From Gibbula magus (lineage: Eukaryota > Mollusca > Gastropoda > Trochida > Trochidae): a stretch of 64,000 nt of DNA. The stretch covers positions 43,326,713 through 43,390,712 of the forward strand of contig OW388305.1 in assembly GCA_936450465.1 (NCBI GenBank), in the 5' to 3' direction. This document shows positions 1-13,500 of this stretch, one piece after another (position 1 is the stretch's first letter; each line of letters begins with the position of its first letter). The position numbers were made by a program, and so were the translations under genes. A model generated the notes under the pieces. That model saw only the letters and a program-made list of their open reading frames with translations. It did no database searches and had not been told where the DNA came from.

Positions 1-1002
1 GTCATTCCCCTTTAAAGGTGCATCCATTGTGTTTCAGAAAAAAATATTTGGCTTTAATGCGCCCCAACTCACCATATGTGCTTTTTACAATACAAACAAA
101 TTCACTCAGCTTGAATATTCTAATCGCCTAATACATCATAATTACTAGTTTCCAATTAAAATCGAGTAACATCATTATGCATGTGCAGAAACCGAAACTG
201 CACGTCCCATTTACATGCACAGTAGTCATATAACCTATGAAACATTAACAACTCAAATTTGGCATTTTGTCTGTTATAAATAAGATTCCAAAATTACGTT
301 TGACTCATTGGCGCGCGTCAATCGCGACGCATTGTCCGGTTTTCGGTCAGAAATCACTACTTTTACCTTCATATCGTCATTATAGTCACTCTACTATCAT
401 CAATATGGTAATTTTCGGTATTTACAGTCGGTACTTCTCGATAAAGTGACACCATTTATAACGTTTGGAATATGTGACCCCCAACAACACAATGGATGTA
501 CCAATACAAATTCCCCTTTTGTTAGATATATCGCATTAAAGAAAGAACTTAGGATGAAGTAAAGCCTCTTTCTGTAGAACTCCACTGAATGTTGCTGTAC
601 TAATTCACCCAACCCTTACTTCGTTCAGAACGGTTCTTCCACAGCATTATACAGCATATCGTGGGGTTCGATCCTAGATCGTTTGAACCTTGCCACTTTT
701 CTATATTGCTATTCTAACATTATTAACTATTGCTAACATTTAGACCAGTGTAACCTTGAACATTCTGATGTAAATTTTACATAATGTTAAAGCTCAAGAT
801 ATAAATCGCTGAATGAATTACCATAGTGTTTAGTCAGTGTTTATTCCCGGTACGAAGCCCTCATGTCATATAGACTACAAGATATACATACTTTCGGTAA
901 ACTCACGGTTAGCAAGTATATGATATGTACCTGATATCTTTCTTCTATATTGACTCTCTCTAAATATATAATTAAAAATATGCATGCCATAAACATGTAC
1001 GT

Positions 1003-1543
1003 AAAGGAGCTGTAGCACGATTTTCTTACTGAAATAAAGTGCTCTCACAAAAATATATAAGTGTTACCAATGGCAACATAATACTCCTAAATCGATAACA
1101 AGATTTCTTAAACGAATGTACATGGTTCGGTTAAGCCATGCGAGTCCATTTCCCATCGATCGGCCATTTTAATGTGTTCACATTAAAATGGCCGTTCGAA
1201 GGTAGTTCTAGTGGTCTGTCTCATCTAGTGATAACTTAACACTCAGAGTTTAAATATGGTACAATGGTGGAATGGTCAACCATCTTTGCTGTCAGAACTC
1301 TCAAATTCTCGTGAGACCTACAAATTTACCTTTCATACTGAAGAGTTCCACATCACTGTCGCTTTATACGTAGCACCATTTTCATCGGAAACGGATAACC
1401 GTTTTCTATGGATGCGGGTTATCGGGTCGTGTAATGGACTGTTTTACACCATTAACGTACCAATATATTGTATAAAGTTTAACAATAAATGGCAAATTAG
1501 AGAAAATATAATATGCACACAAAAAACGTGCTACAGCGCCTTT
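1003..1543. repeat. MITE, family A (GTAGCACG termini)
   Basis: The ends are imperfect inverted repeats: AAAGGAGCTGTAGCACG at the left and CGTGCTACAGCGCCTTT at the right. The interior contains a short palindrome around 1162-1193 (GGCCATTTTAATGTG and its complement). Related copies are at 3083-3467, 26709-27001 and 41188-41440, with fragments near 18076, 31530-31736 and 52351-52440. There is no coding capacity, so this is a non-autonomous DNA element. Confidence 0.75.
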
Positions 1544-2683
1544 AAAATACTAACACATTTTACGTTGAAAGCACATATCTGTATCCATGTTTAGATTTTG
1601 ATTATTGATACAAGTATCTAAATCGCAAATCGTATATAATATATTATAAATGATGATAAGTTGTCGAGTATTAGTTTTCAAGCAGTAATTGGTTTTATCG
1701 AAAACGCTCGTTGCCATGGAGAGCGGTAACAGTTTGGATGTACATTTAGACATCGCCCGAGTGACGATCGAAGCAAGCAGCCGAGAAGGAGGCAATATCG
1801 TGTGTGGAAACCGATGAAGGTATGTGTTTTTTTATTTTATTCCTTCTAAAATAACGTTTTCGTGAAAACAGTACATGTATATCCCGGCTACCCCCATCAG
1901 TATACATTAACAGTCTCTAGAATGAAAAACAAATTCCGGAAAGTAATGTCAGAATTGGAAAAAAGGGAAGAATATATGAAGAGTTTCTTAGTTGCTTTTT
2001 TTCCTTTTTTCAGATTAAACGTCAACATAATACATTTCACTTTCTTTGGATTTTATTTAATATAAAGATCTGAATGACAGACAAATATGAATGTAACGAA
2101 CCGTAGTGATAAAAGGATATCATTTTCAGTCTATAACAATCTTGAAAAATTAGAATACCCATTTTATTTACACTCAACCGCCAAAGAAACGTCATCATAC
2201 AAGAACCTAACTAAAGTTACCTTGAATTTTGAAAACATTATGTATTAATATTTCTATTATGAAAAATTCGTTGTTTTGAAATCTCCTTATTAAGACGAGA
2301 TAAGACAGTCAAAAAGGGCGTAGAGCTTAGTTTTATGACGTCCTACAGTAATGCTGCGTCAATAAAACCCAAGAAGGTTATTCATGTCGGTAACAACTTT
2401 TACTACATTTTTACATCTATAAAACATTTTTACTTAAATGTAAACATTCATCGTCGCTGAAGGAGCGGTCAGTTTACTCAGTGGATTAATGGATTAAAAA
2501 GGTTAATAACGAACATGTTACACTCGAAAGTGTTCCATATGCCTATATGTGCTACTCTCTATCTACGATCTCTATGTTGTGTATTTGTACTACACTGGCC
2601 TTTCTTTTAAAGAAAGATTTGGAGCGTCGGTTAGTTAAGATCATAATTTACCATTTCGCGAACTTTTGGTGGCATCGATCATT

Positions 2684-2930
2684 TTAAAGGGGCGGTTCTA
2701 TCGGTTTATTTTGTGAAAAAAAGAAAAATATACAAATATATATGTTATCAATACGAAATTATATATAACAGAATCCAGTTAAAACACAGAACAGAGGGTA
2801 ATATTATGATGTGACAGTTCCACAAAGTTTAGCGCACATTCATCCACAAATTTAAACGTTGAGGAATGAAGCCATTCATTGGCGCTACGAGTGTGGGGAA
2901 ACTTTGACACGCTGCAACCAGACAGTGTTG
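2684..2930. repeat. MITE fragment, family B (AAGG..GGTTCTATCG terminus)
   Basis: The left end TTAAAGGGGCGGTTCTATCGG matches the ends of the complete copy at 26083-26489. The block at about 2863-2910 is the reverse complement of sequence inside that copy. The right end was not located. Confidence 0.5.
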
Positions 2931-3082
2931 TTCAGTCTAATGATGTATTTGATACGTTGTGGACATTTTATTTATCTCATTTCACGTCGTGCACAAAAAC
3001 GAAATGACGGGTTCTCCGATAGCCTCCTCTCTTTAAGTGATTAAGTGACATTCATATATTGTTTTCTAATAATGAAAATCTT

Positions 3083-3467
3083 AAAGGCGTTGTAGCACGA
3101 TTTTCTTACAGAAATAAAGTGCTCTCACGAAAAAGTGTTACCAATGGCTATATAACACTCATCAATCATTAAAAAGAGTTCTTAATACTCACACTTGAGT
3201 ATATGGTACAATTATTGCTGTCTGAATCTCAAATTATCATGAGACCTACAAATCTACCTCTCACACAGAAGAGTTCCACACCACTGTCGCTTTACACGTC
3301 GTACCATTTTCTATGAATACTGACAACCGCTTTCTATGGATACGGTTTATCGGGTCGTGTAATGAGAATTTTTTCCCGTTAACATACCAATATATGGTGT
3401 AAGCTTTAATAATAAGTAGCAAATTTGAGATAATTTAATATGCCAAAAAACGTGTTACAGCGCCTTT
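3083..3467. repeat. MITE, family A
   Basis: This is a shorter copy of the 1003-1543 element with the same terminal inverted repeat (AAAGGCGTTGTAGCACG at the left, CGTGTTACAGCGCCTTT at the right). The interior matches, including the stretch about ATGGTACAAT and the CTACAAATCTACC block. Confidence 0.75.
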
Positions 3468-5483
3468 AATTACCTTCTGAATATATATCATTAAATTCAC
3501 TATTCAAGTACATTAAATTAGATTAAGAGGAAATACATGATCAATGTTTGATGCAGTTGATCACTTACTTGATATTTTACATAAGAAAATAGATGTTGTA
3601 GTTTTGAAAAGTTTTACTCCTGGTCACTTCAAAGAGCTGTCAAAACTATTACTGTTTATTATGATGTTTACATTAGAGTATGTTATTGAACATTCAACTG
3701 TATGTTTCCGAAGCGAAAATACGAAATGATAGTTTTCGTTTTATCATTCATTCGATGCTTCAAAGACATCCCGTATTACATGATATTTGCATTGAGAAAC
3801 ACAAGGAGGTGAACGAACTTTCGGGATGCAGCTGTGGCGTTTACAGGTGGTCATAATGCGTGAGTTCGTACACATTTACTTTGAGAAAAGTGAGCCTATA
3901 TTGGGCACAGCGAGCAATGAATCATTTCAAATTATTAAAATTAGTAAGAATAATAAATCGAGGACAACGTGAGAATTTTTTAAAACAAATAAATTCATTT
4001 ATTATAAAATATATCTCATTCAAATATATTTCATTTAAGAAGAAGTACAACATAATTAAACCTTCTATGTAAACCCTAATCCTCAAATGCTTATTAATAC
4101 ATCTTAAATTATATTGTTTGAATGAAAATAAAACATTTATGGTGAAATAATAAACAGAAACGTCTTTACACCGTATGACAAAATGATGAATGCCATTGAT
4201 ATAAAACAAATAATTACACAATTTCAAAAACACAAATATTTTGGAATAATACAATTAACTTACTTAGAATCACAGACATGGTGCAGAATGTGGATGAAAG
4301 CCTTTAACCGTCCTTCTATCTCCTTCTATACCCACACCCGTACTCTCATCTATATCCTTGGGACGTCCATGCGTTTCCTCCGCCTTTCCCGTCCAGAAGT
4401 TTCTCGGCAATGGCAGATTCTATCAGATATTGGGAAACCTTCCAGTTATCAATTCAACCACGATGTGATTAAACGGTCTGCACGAACAACTAATTGTAAT
4501 GATGTCCAAATCATGACCCTATTGATTTCTGAAGACGTTTCACTTGAACGTGTATGTATTATTATCCTTTTCACAAAGTATCGATTTATCTGTGCATTGA
4601 ACTGGAGATAAGTGATGTTCAGTTTACTTAACCATTTCTAACTTCAAGGAATATATTTTCAAATCTCAGAACAACGTTGATAGACATTAATTCGGTAAAA
4701 GGGTTACCTTAGTATTGGAACATATTGTCAAAAAAAATCATAAATCACTTTAAATTTTTAATTTGACAAATCTTAGAAATTGGAAAATCTCTGCACGAAG
4801 TACAGGAAAGGATTTCAACAACCGGAACGAATCCAGTGTTGGATTCGAACATACCCAAACAGTGCCAATAAAGATAGGTAGGCCTACACATGAGACAAGA
4901 CATCCTACTGCCTTATGGGCCACCCACATGTGATTCGTTAAAAGCATGCTCTGTTTGATTATAAGTTTAGAAGTTATAGATATACAAAATGATTTTGATT
5001 GTATCGATATTTAAGAATAAGGAAGTTTGTTATCCATATTATATAAACTTTAATATGGTATATCCAGCAATAATAAGTATCTATACAAGCAAGTGAGAGA
5101 CCCCAGCGATTTAGATCCAAACATCCCATCTGTATCTGGACCCCAAACATGGACATATGTGGCCCAATCACGTTCTTTCATTCCATAGTTACAGATATAA
5201 CCACTTTCCTGTGAAATGTGTAAACCTCAAAACATCATTTCTTCCTAAACTGTAACTGAAGACAAATCTGTTTAAACAATTGCAAGCTCCAGAGTTATTA
5301 GATCTTTATGTCGAGCATTTGGGGTATATATGGTATGATAATGATAATGTCACTTGAAGAGCACAAATCGCTTATTGTATAAAATGCAGCAATGATAAAA
5401 TTAGCCAGGGACATAAACAATATTATTTTCTAAATCTAAATGTATATTAAACTATACTGCCTTTTGGTATACCTCTATTCATA

Positions 5484-6007
5484 AACTGACGGGCAAAAGA
5501 AAATATAACACTCACTTGTTTTCGATTAATTCAATATTTTAAAGAAATGAGATGCATTTGATTATGGCACGATACAATAACACCTTTCGGCAGTAGTTTA
5601 ATGACTTAATTGGTGACTGTTTCATTTTTTAAAATAATATCATTATTTAAAGTAGACAGGGGTAGGAAATGAAATTTACACCAACATGACCCCTGTTCAA
5701 AATGTTGTAAATGTGTGCAGGACGAAGTACATTTATTGATGTTCACACAGAGTATGTGTTATATGTCGATGAACAGTTGTGTTTTACCAATATTAATTTG
5801 GGGAATTTCAAAATTTTAATTTTTAATTTTAATTTTTTTTTAAATCAAACCGCGTAGAGGTATTCTTTGACTGATTTAATGTCTTGGACTAATTTCACAA
5901 ACAAGTCCGTTTTTGAAAACGACGTCGAAAACTCGAGATATTTCACCTTGAAAATTATACATATGATAAATACAACTGATCCATATATTTTCTTTTGCCC
6001 GTCAGTG
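5484..6007. mobile_element. Tc1/mariner-type MITE, copy 1
   Basis: The 524-bp element has inverted ends (AACTGACGGGCAAAAGAAAA at the left, TTTTCTTTTGCCCGTCAGTG at the right) and is flanked on both sides by TA, the target duplication of Tc1/mariner elements. It has no transposase frame. A diverged second copy is at 12741-13258, inside intron 2 of the cyclase gene. Confidence 0.8.
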
Positions 6008-6479
6008 TAGCTCCCGCATGACGTTACACGCCACTGTCACCTGGTACGTACACCATTTGTGTGGCAGCACAGGGTAGCCACAATTATTGCATTATCTTTA
6101 TATTATCATTCTAATTCACGATCGATTTGACAAGGGTAAACATACACAATGTGAGCTTACTGACTATGGTAAATATTCGCACCGTATTTGTGTGAATATC
6201 TGTCTCAAAACGTCCAAAACAGCCAAAGGTTTACAGTCGATCTCAACTCGCTTCTATCATCGAAATGACTTCGAAATAGCTATTAACAAAATAATCTGAT
6301 GGATAAAATATTATAACCGACAACATGCCGCTTTGTTACAGATTTCATTATAATCATACAATTCTCTGTACTAGTATTAAGTATATGATACTTAATAATA
6401 AATTTAAAAAATAGTTTTAAAAAACGATATTATGTGCTCTGAACATGAGATTGAGAAAGACATGTTTTAATTTCGAAAT

Positions 6480-6547
6480 TACATAAAAAACAAAGGCTGG
6501 AAATGTTTCTAAATTTAGAAACATTTCCAGCCTTTGTTTTTTATGTA
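6480..6547. repeat. Perfect 68-bp palindrome
   Basis: Each half-arm of 34 bp is the exact reverse complement of the other with no spacer; the centre lies between 6513 and 6514 (CTAAATTTAG). It can extrude as a cruciform or form a long hairpin in RNA. It is not at the end of any element I recognise. Confidence 0.95.
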
Positions 6548-7413
6548 TATATCACTTATTTACTAATGTACTAACTGAGTATTTAAAATACGCATGGGGA
6601 TGGCTGCACCCTATAACATAACGAGCTATTGCACAAGGAACTAAGGTGTCCATTATATAACTTGTCAGCCTAAGTATTACAGTACATGGCATTGCTGAAC
6701 ATTAGTGGCTGGCAATGTGTAAATGTCTATCAGTCTACATCGGTCTTACCCCTAGTCTTTGTCACTTTATAATTTGAATTAAATCCTAAATACACTGTAA
6801 ATGGTCCAATCGGAGAGGTTGCGTTTGATTGTCGAGTGTCGAGTTCACAATTCAAACGCCGACTCGACCCTTGAGTCGTGTCAAGAACGTAACCCCCGAT
6901 TTTGACTCGAAATGTGACGTCAAATGCATTTTGGAATGCGCAAATTTATCTCTAAACGAGTCACAAATGCACGTTATGAATTAAATTTCTATTTGATACG
7001 TATATACGTGTTTATATAGTATTGTTTTCAGTGGAAAATTAAATTGTTTGTATTGATAGCTGAGGCGAAGTTAGGCTTTATGTGAGTCAGTACTTAAAGA
7101 GCGTTCGCTTTGCATGCTTTGACTCGACCCCCGTATTAAATCAAACACCGATATGAAGATAATCTCATCTTTTCACTGATTGATTCAAATAGACACGTTT
7201 TATTGGAGCTAGGGGAAGAGTTGTTCTATGTCGTTAAGAGTAATTTGTTAATTAGTTAAGTAACTGTTGATTACTTGTGTTTAAAATACGAAATAACATC
7301 ATTTTTATCGTTTTAATTGTCTACTAAGCTTTGCTTATTCCAGCTAAAGGAACATAGTAACTTCTCTTCTGTTATTCAAGTTTAAAGAAGAGTGATTTTA
7401 CGACGCTTCCATA

Positions 7414-7591
7414 ATGTCGTGGCTCCTGAAAAAGCGGAATGGGCAGGTGGATCCCGCGACGAACATGCGACGTAGTGTGACGTCCATGCAGTCCACCACC
7501 GGTTCCTTGACCCCGTCACAACTTGACCTCGCTATCAGAGATATGCTCCAGACCAACCCCCCGCGCAATCAGCTCGAGCATTTCTGTAGAG
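7414..7591 (+). CDS. NIT guanylate cyclase, exon 1 (start codon)
   Basis: The ATG at 7414 opens a hydrophilic, basic N-terminus ([10 protein letters not shown]...) expected to be cytosolic. The donor is TGTAGAG/GTGGGT, and the exon leaves one base that completes a Gly codon with exon 2. The frame read past the donor loses all similarity. No other Met in this frame gives a longer product. Confidence 0.75.
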
Positions 7592-10500
7592 GTGGGTACA
7601 TTTCTCGATGTGAGTTCAAGTATTTTGTGCAAACCAATGTTTACACTATCGGACCCGCAGTTCCATGTGTGAACTGCAGTTACTCACGAGCCTTGTGCAA
7701 CGGGACTCATCTCAACAGGCCAAATTCATGCTTGCATAATTCTGCTGTTGGCAGTTGGTTGATAGGTGTAGGTCTTAATGAACTAACGTCAAGTCCAATG
7801 AAATGCTCTTGACGTCTTCAACAAATGTATTATATAAAACCTGAGGGTTGCACAATTTAAAACTGATTTTGACTGAAGTTGATTAGATAAAACGCATTAG
7901 ACAAATGATTTATCAGCCCGGTCCACTTTACGGGAATATCTCCCTGACAATATGTGTCCTTGCTTTTGTAGCTTCTTTTGCTGTACGATTAGCCGAACTC
8001 CTCTTATGAATATATGGTGTCTCTCCTTCGAGAGATCATTTGGATCGGCGGTTAGGAATGAATGGCCATTTTGTATTTTTGAAAATTGCAGGAAATCCAA
8101 TTACATCGTCCGGCAAACGGATCCAACTCTTCAAGATGGTCTCCATCGTGTTAATTCCTGTTGTCGTGTTAACGGGACTTACCGGAAATACCTTCTTCGC
8201 CACCTTCACCAACTATGCGCAGTCGTCCAAAATCCGAGCAACTCTACTGTACAGCGTGGAACTTGGGGGCGTGATACACTATCTGCAGGTAACACTTCGT
8301 GGTTTACCCTGGACTCACAGCTATACTTTCATACGATAGAATAATTTATAATGAATATGATTTAAGATTTTGTACTTTTTGTATAAAAAAAACCTAATGT
8401 TAATCTAATTGAAGAAGAAATACATTCTCTACTTTATTGTGAGGCCTGTCAAGATATAAGAAATTTAATTCTTGATAACACCCTTTATCGCAATACAGTT
8501 TTGCTAATGTCATGTCTTCAACAAATATAGAATGTTATACATAATTTATTCCTATTTTTATAGTATGCAAGACAAAGTTAAACTTCTGATATTTGTCTGT
8601 AAAGCTTGTGCAATTTATGTTAGGCCATGAACCAGACCCATTAATTTTGGCCACCGGTACCATCTGAGGGAAATAATGCTCATAGTAATTTTTTACAGGG
8701 TATAAATCTATAGAGTCAGAAAATATGTGATAGCATTGAATTGGTGGTAGCCTTTTGTGTTTTAATCGCCGTTTTGTAACGGCACTCCAAAATAGAATTT
8801 TTCCGAAATCGGCGACAGGCAGAAGAACACATTATAGCTAAATTTAATGATTCTCCATTATTATTGGCAATAACTCCTTGAATATTTTAGGTGATTTTAC
8901 AATTTGGTTTTAAAACTACCCAAAATTAATCTTTGCAATAAAGGCAATGTCAAATGGCATTGCTGATATATTGCAGAATATACAGATTAATTTGCATGAA
9001 AGTTGGTTCAGGATGTGTTTCTTTTCATACAATGTAATTATTAAATACCATCTTTTAATACATGAATGTGAAGAAAATTAGGTAATATATGCAAATTATA
9101 AAGCATACTTCAAGTTTGATAAACATTGACTTGTTTTTATTGTTAATAATGTCACCCAAGCCCCCAATATTAAAACTAAAATAAAATTGGGTTTTCCTTG
9201 CATAAGGCTAAAATGCATGCTTTTAGCTCATCATAATTTATTTTTCTGTTTAAAAACATGTAAAAAAAAGAATGACAAACTTTTGAAGATATTTTTAAGT
9301 ATATCAGAACTGATATCATTTCCAACAAGAAGATTGTACCAATCACTTCTTTGATCATGAAGCTGGAATCCTTCATGCAGTCGAATGGAGTTGAACACCT
9401 GCATGACTCCACGAAGGAGCACATTCGCAGAAAACTATCAATCTGAGCTTGGGGATGCAATAGAAATATGTCCAGATGACAAGGGGAAGTTGTTGATGGT
9501 TCCTGACAGTGTAACATTCAAGGAAGTAGTCTTGGAAAATCAAATGCTTCACAGAGAGCTCAATGTTTGGAAGGTCAAATCCAGCAATATGAACAAGATT
9601 ATCGATCAAACTTCATCACACATCCGGTCAGTGATCAGACAGGACATGACACTCCCTGTCCTATCCACCCATCCGATATGAATATCAGTGCTTGTATCAC
9701 CATACCGAACCAACTAGAGCGGTTACTTCTTGGGCTTCTCGCTGGAGATCCTGAACCAAAGGTACAAACAAATAGAGTGAACACTTTGGTGCAGTCCTTT
9801 AGCCAAGACCTCATATACGCTGTGACTTGTGGGAAGCACAAACCACCTAAACATCTACTGCTTCCAAATGCGGTTAAAACATCAGACCCTGAACAAGCTT
9901 GGACATGGTGTGAGTTACTCTCAGCTAGAAGAGAACGATATTGCCCTGTGCCTTCAAAAGTTAGCGACAGGCTTCAACCACCAAGTTGTTCTTCCAACCT
10001 CCATCAAACCTCATGTCTTCACCAATCTTGCATGGGATAACATCGACAGACTTGAGGAAACTCTCACTGGAAAGGGTACATCACATCGAGTCAATGGCAT
10101 AGCGGTACAAGCTACGATGTATGGGCCACATCTGCCCAGAGAGGAACTTCCGCGCATTGAGAAACTGAAGCAGAGATCAGTGACCATTGAGGACCAAGAA
10201 CTGGAAGTATATGTAACTGCTATGCGCGTAGGTTCACAATCTCTCCCATCCAGAGCAGACCATTTTCAGGAAACCAGACAAGCTGCTCAAACCGCCCACA
10301 ATAAGAACCTGGTGTGGAATGCTTGCAAGAGAAAGAGATTCAGAGAATCAAACAATGCCAAGCTGGACTGGGTTTAACATCAGCACTAGAGACGAGGTGG
10401 TAATCTCAGAAGATATTGTTGGATACCTGCCAACCATCAATGCACCAGCCACTGAGTTGACAACAGTGTTTGAAATACAGAACCAGTCAGAGCAAATCAG

Positions 10501-13500
10501 GAAGGAACTACTTTTGGAGACGGTTGTGGTAGTTTGGACCAAGCACTATATGCAAAAGCCACCGAAATTGCCTGGAAACACGAAGAACGCTTTTCCAACA
10601 TTCTTCTTAGAATGGGAACATTCCACAAAATCTGTAATGCCTTAGCTATCCTTGGTAAGCGATTTCGGGATGCTAGTTTACAGGATCTTTGCATAGAAGC
10701 CGGAATAGTTGCTAAGGGTCCATCAATGGGGTCCTTAATGGTAAGCTTTACCCTCGTGCTGTGAGGGTTCACAAGTTCATATGAAGCGCTGATGAGACTG
10801 GCATGGGAGGAGTTTATACCATGGGTAGAGGATAACATTCAAGGGAGGAATGGGATGATTAAGACATTCTTGGATCAAGTGAACGGCATTATCGATGATT
10901 TGAACCAACAGAGTTTAAACATTCTGCTGCAAAGTCCACTCCTAGCTGATCTTGTAATCCTATGGAAAGAATTCCTGGAACATCTCCGTCATAACAATGG
11001 AGGACTCTCTGCCTTTTGGATGTCATACCTAGACATGGTGGAGGACGTCATACTTGGCCTTCTGCGTGCCTCTCGTGAGGGGAACTGGGACTTGCACCTT
11101 CACGCCATACGAAGCATGATCCCATGTTGGTTTGCTTACGATGAGCTGTACTTTGCTAGATATCTGTCCCCATACTTTGCTCAGATGACATATCTTCCAG
11201 AAAAGAATCCTGATGTGTTTGAAGCCTTTAAAACAGGCCAATGCAGATGTCAAGCAACAACCCTTTTGGGCGGATTCCAGTGGACCAGACCACCGAGGTC
11301 ATAGTAAACAAAGGAGGCACAACTCGGTTCAGCTTGAAAGCAGCAGTTATCAAACGATACTACATCAGTACCGCAGTGCATTTCTAGGACAGTTAAGAGA
11401 CATGGTGCAAGGTAACACATCAAAAGTGTGCCATACAGAGCTTCAGCTGCCAAGAATCCAAAAAGATGAGGAGGCTGTGTCTGCAGTTATTGACCTCATC
11501 AAAGATTTGGTCAACCCATTTACATGCAGCCAGGATCTCATTAGCATCTCCACTGCAAAGGCAGCACAAAGAGACATTGCCACTGACATGTTAAAGGCAT
11601 ATGCGATTGGTGAGCAAAACTATGCAACCTTTAAGGCTGAGAGATTGGAGACAGACCCACCATCAAAGAAATCCCATAACCCCTTGAAGACTAACAAGCT
11701 GAAGACATTCAGCAGCATGTGTAAAAAAAGGAAGTGAATTCGAGCGGGAGAGTGACAATCTTGAAAGCAGACAGATCTTTTTTTGGTCGCATCATAGTGA
11801 TGGCACAATGACGTGATCTCAAGATGGAGGTTATCCTCTCTCATCCCCTTGGACCATTACCCTGGGCCCTGTCCACACCAGATGAAATATCTTAATAATC
11901 ACAAAGGATCAATCACATTGGGCCAAGGTTGTGGCCTTGTCTAACAAAACATTACTTTTTAAAAAATTTAATTAATATGATCAAAAGAAGTTTCTTTTTC
12001 ACCTTTGACTCATTCATCAGATTGAAAAGATTAAATAACTTACTCTAAATTATTGTTTTATTTTGTGTTATACGGTTGCTTAATACCAGAATACCTTAAT
12101 ACTGAAAGGTGTGCTTTTAGGGTTTTAGGCTCCACGTCATGTATCCCGTCTATTGCCAACAGCTTATAAGCCTTTGTCTATTTCTCTGGGACCCATATTT
12201 ATTGAAGCTGATGTGTTCCTTTAAAGAACTTTAATTTTTTTATATTCCTGGATTAGTTTGTTACAAACCAGCATAATTATATCTGTTCCAGACCTTTTAT
12301 TTATTTCTCCACAATAGATGAAACGCTTTTGTTAAATTTAAAATGTTAAAAGATTTACTGATAACGAAATATCGGTTTGGTTGAATCAGAAGATCTAATT
12401 TTGTAACGGTCAATTTTTGCAAAAAAATGTTTTCGTAGTAGGCATATAAAAAGGGTGATAACACACAAAAAGCTACCACAGATATAATGCTATCACATAT
12501 TTTCTAACTCCAGGGTTGTATGCCTTGCCAAAAATCACAATGAGTATTATTCCTCAGATGGTACCGACCAACCTCCTGGCTCATGGACTATGTGTACTTT
12601 TGTATGTATTTGGGGCCAGTGGCCTTTTTACTGGATAAAAACGTTCGTCTGCCTGAATAATGTAAATGTATAAGTTTATACTATAATTATTTATCAGTGA
12701 TATCAGAAACAGTACAGTCCTTATTATACGCTTGTCAATAAACTACACGGCAAAATAATGTAATCACCTCAGTTGGGTTCGATTAATTCAATATTTAAAA
12801 GAAATCAGATGCATTTGACTCTGGCACGATACAATAATACTTATCTGCATGAGTTTGAATTAATTAACTGGTGACTGTGGTTAAAATTTAGTTGAAATAT
12901 CTTTGTTTAATGTAGACAGAGGTAAGAAATTAAATTTTCACCAACATGATCCCTACCATGTTTAAAATGTTGCAAATGTGTGCAGAATCAGGCACATTTA
13001 TACATTTTCACATAGAATATGTCTTATATGTCAATGAACAGTTGTGTATCATTAAAAATAATGTTTGAAGAAATTTTAAATTTAATTATCTTTTTTTTAA
13101 ATTAAAGAAACACGTAGAAGTATTCTTTGACTGCTGACTAAACAGCTGTACTTTTCAGTTTTAAATTGTCATATCGAAAACTTGAGATATTTGCAATTGA
13201 AAATTATACATATGATAAAATCAACTGAGGTGATGAGTTTATGAGTTGCCTGGCAGTTTAAATTACTTTGATTATTATATTTTATTTTACTCACTCACAG
13301 GAGGAGAGAGACATGAGCGCCCTTTACCTGAGTTCTATAGAGGAGAAGACCAAGTCACTGCTGTTACAGAGGTACCCGGAAACTGATAGATCTCTGGAGA
13401 AACTCACCTTTTGGACAACCGGACCCACCCTCACTCGAACAGAGTTCCAGTCCAAAGACAAGTTTCTCTCCTACCTCAATCGTCATAGGTACTTTTCTTC

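Larger units (their letters stand above)
1..7413. other. Gene-free upstream region
   Basis: No exon with splice sites and recognisable protein similarity was found on either strand. Short open frames, such as one at 4183-4611, have no family signature. The stretch holds several MITEs (1003-1543, 2684-2930, 3083-3467, 5484-6007) and a perfect palindrome at 6480-6547. The promoter of the cyclase gene that starts at 7414 should lie near the right end, but I see no convincing TATA box or initiator there. Confidence 0.6.
8621..12590 (+). mobile_element. ~4-kb DNA transposon with ~140-bp terminal inverted repeats
   Basis: The sequence at 8621-8765 recurs as its reverse complement at about 12452-12590. 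Shared blocks include CCATGA.CCAG, CGGTACCATCTGAGG, GAAAATATGTGATAGCATT and GGTAGC.TTTTGTGT. Between the repeats lies a single decayed gene (9385-11737, +). The element sits in intron 2 of the cyclase gene in the same orientation. The target duplication is unclear: both flanks carry TGT next to the repeat. Confidence 0.8.

Noticed and set aside
4183..4611. 142-residue open frame on + as a gene
   Set aside because: No domain, no splice context, biased composition typical of chance frames in AT-rich DNA.
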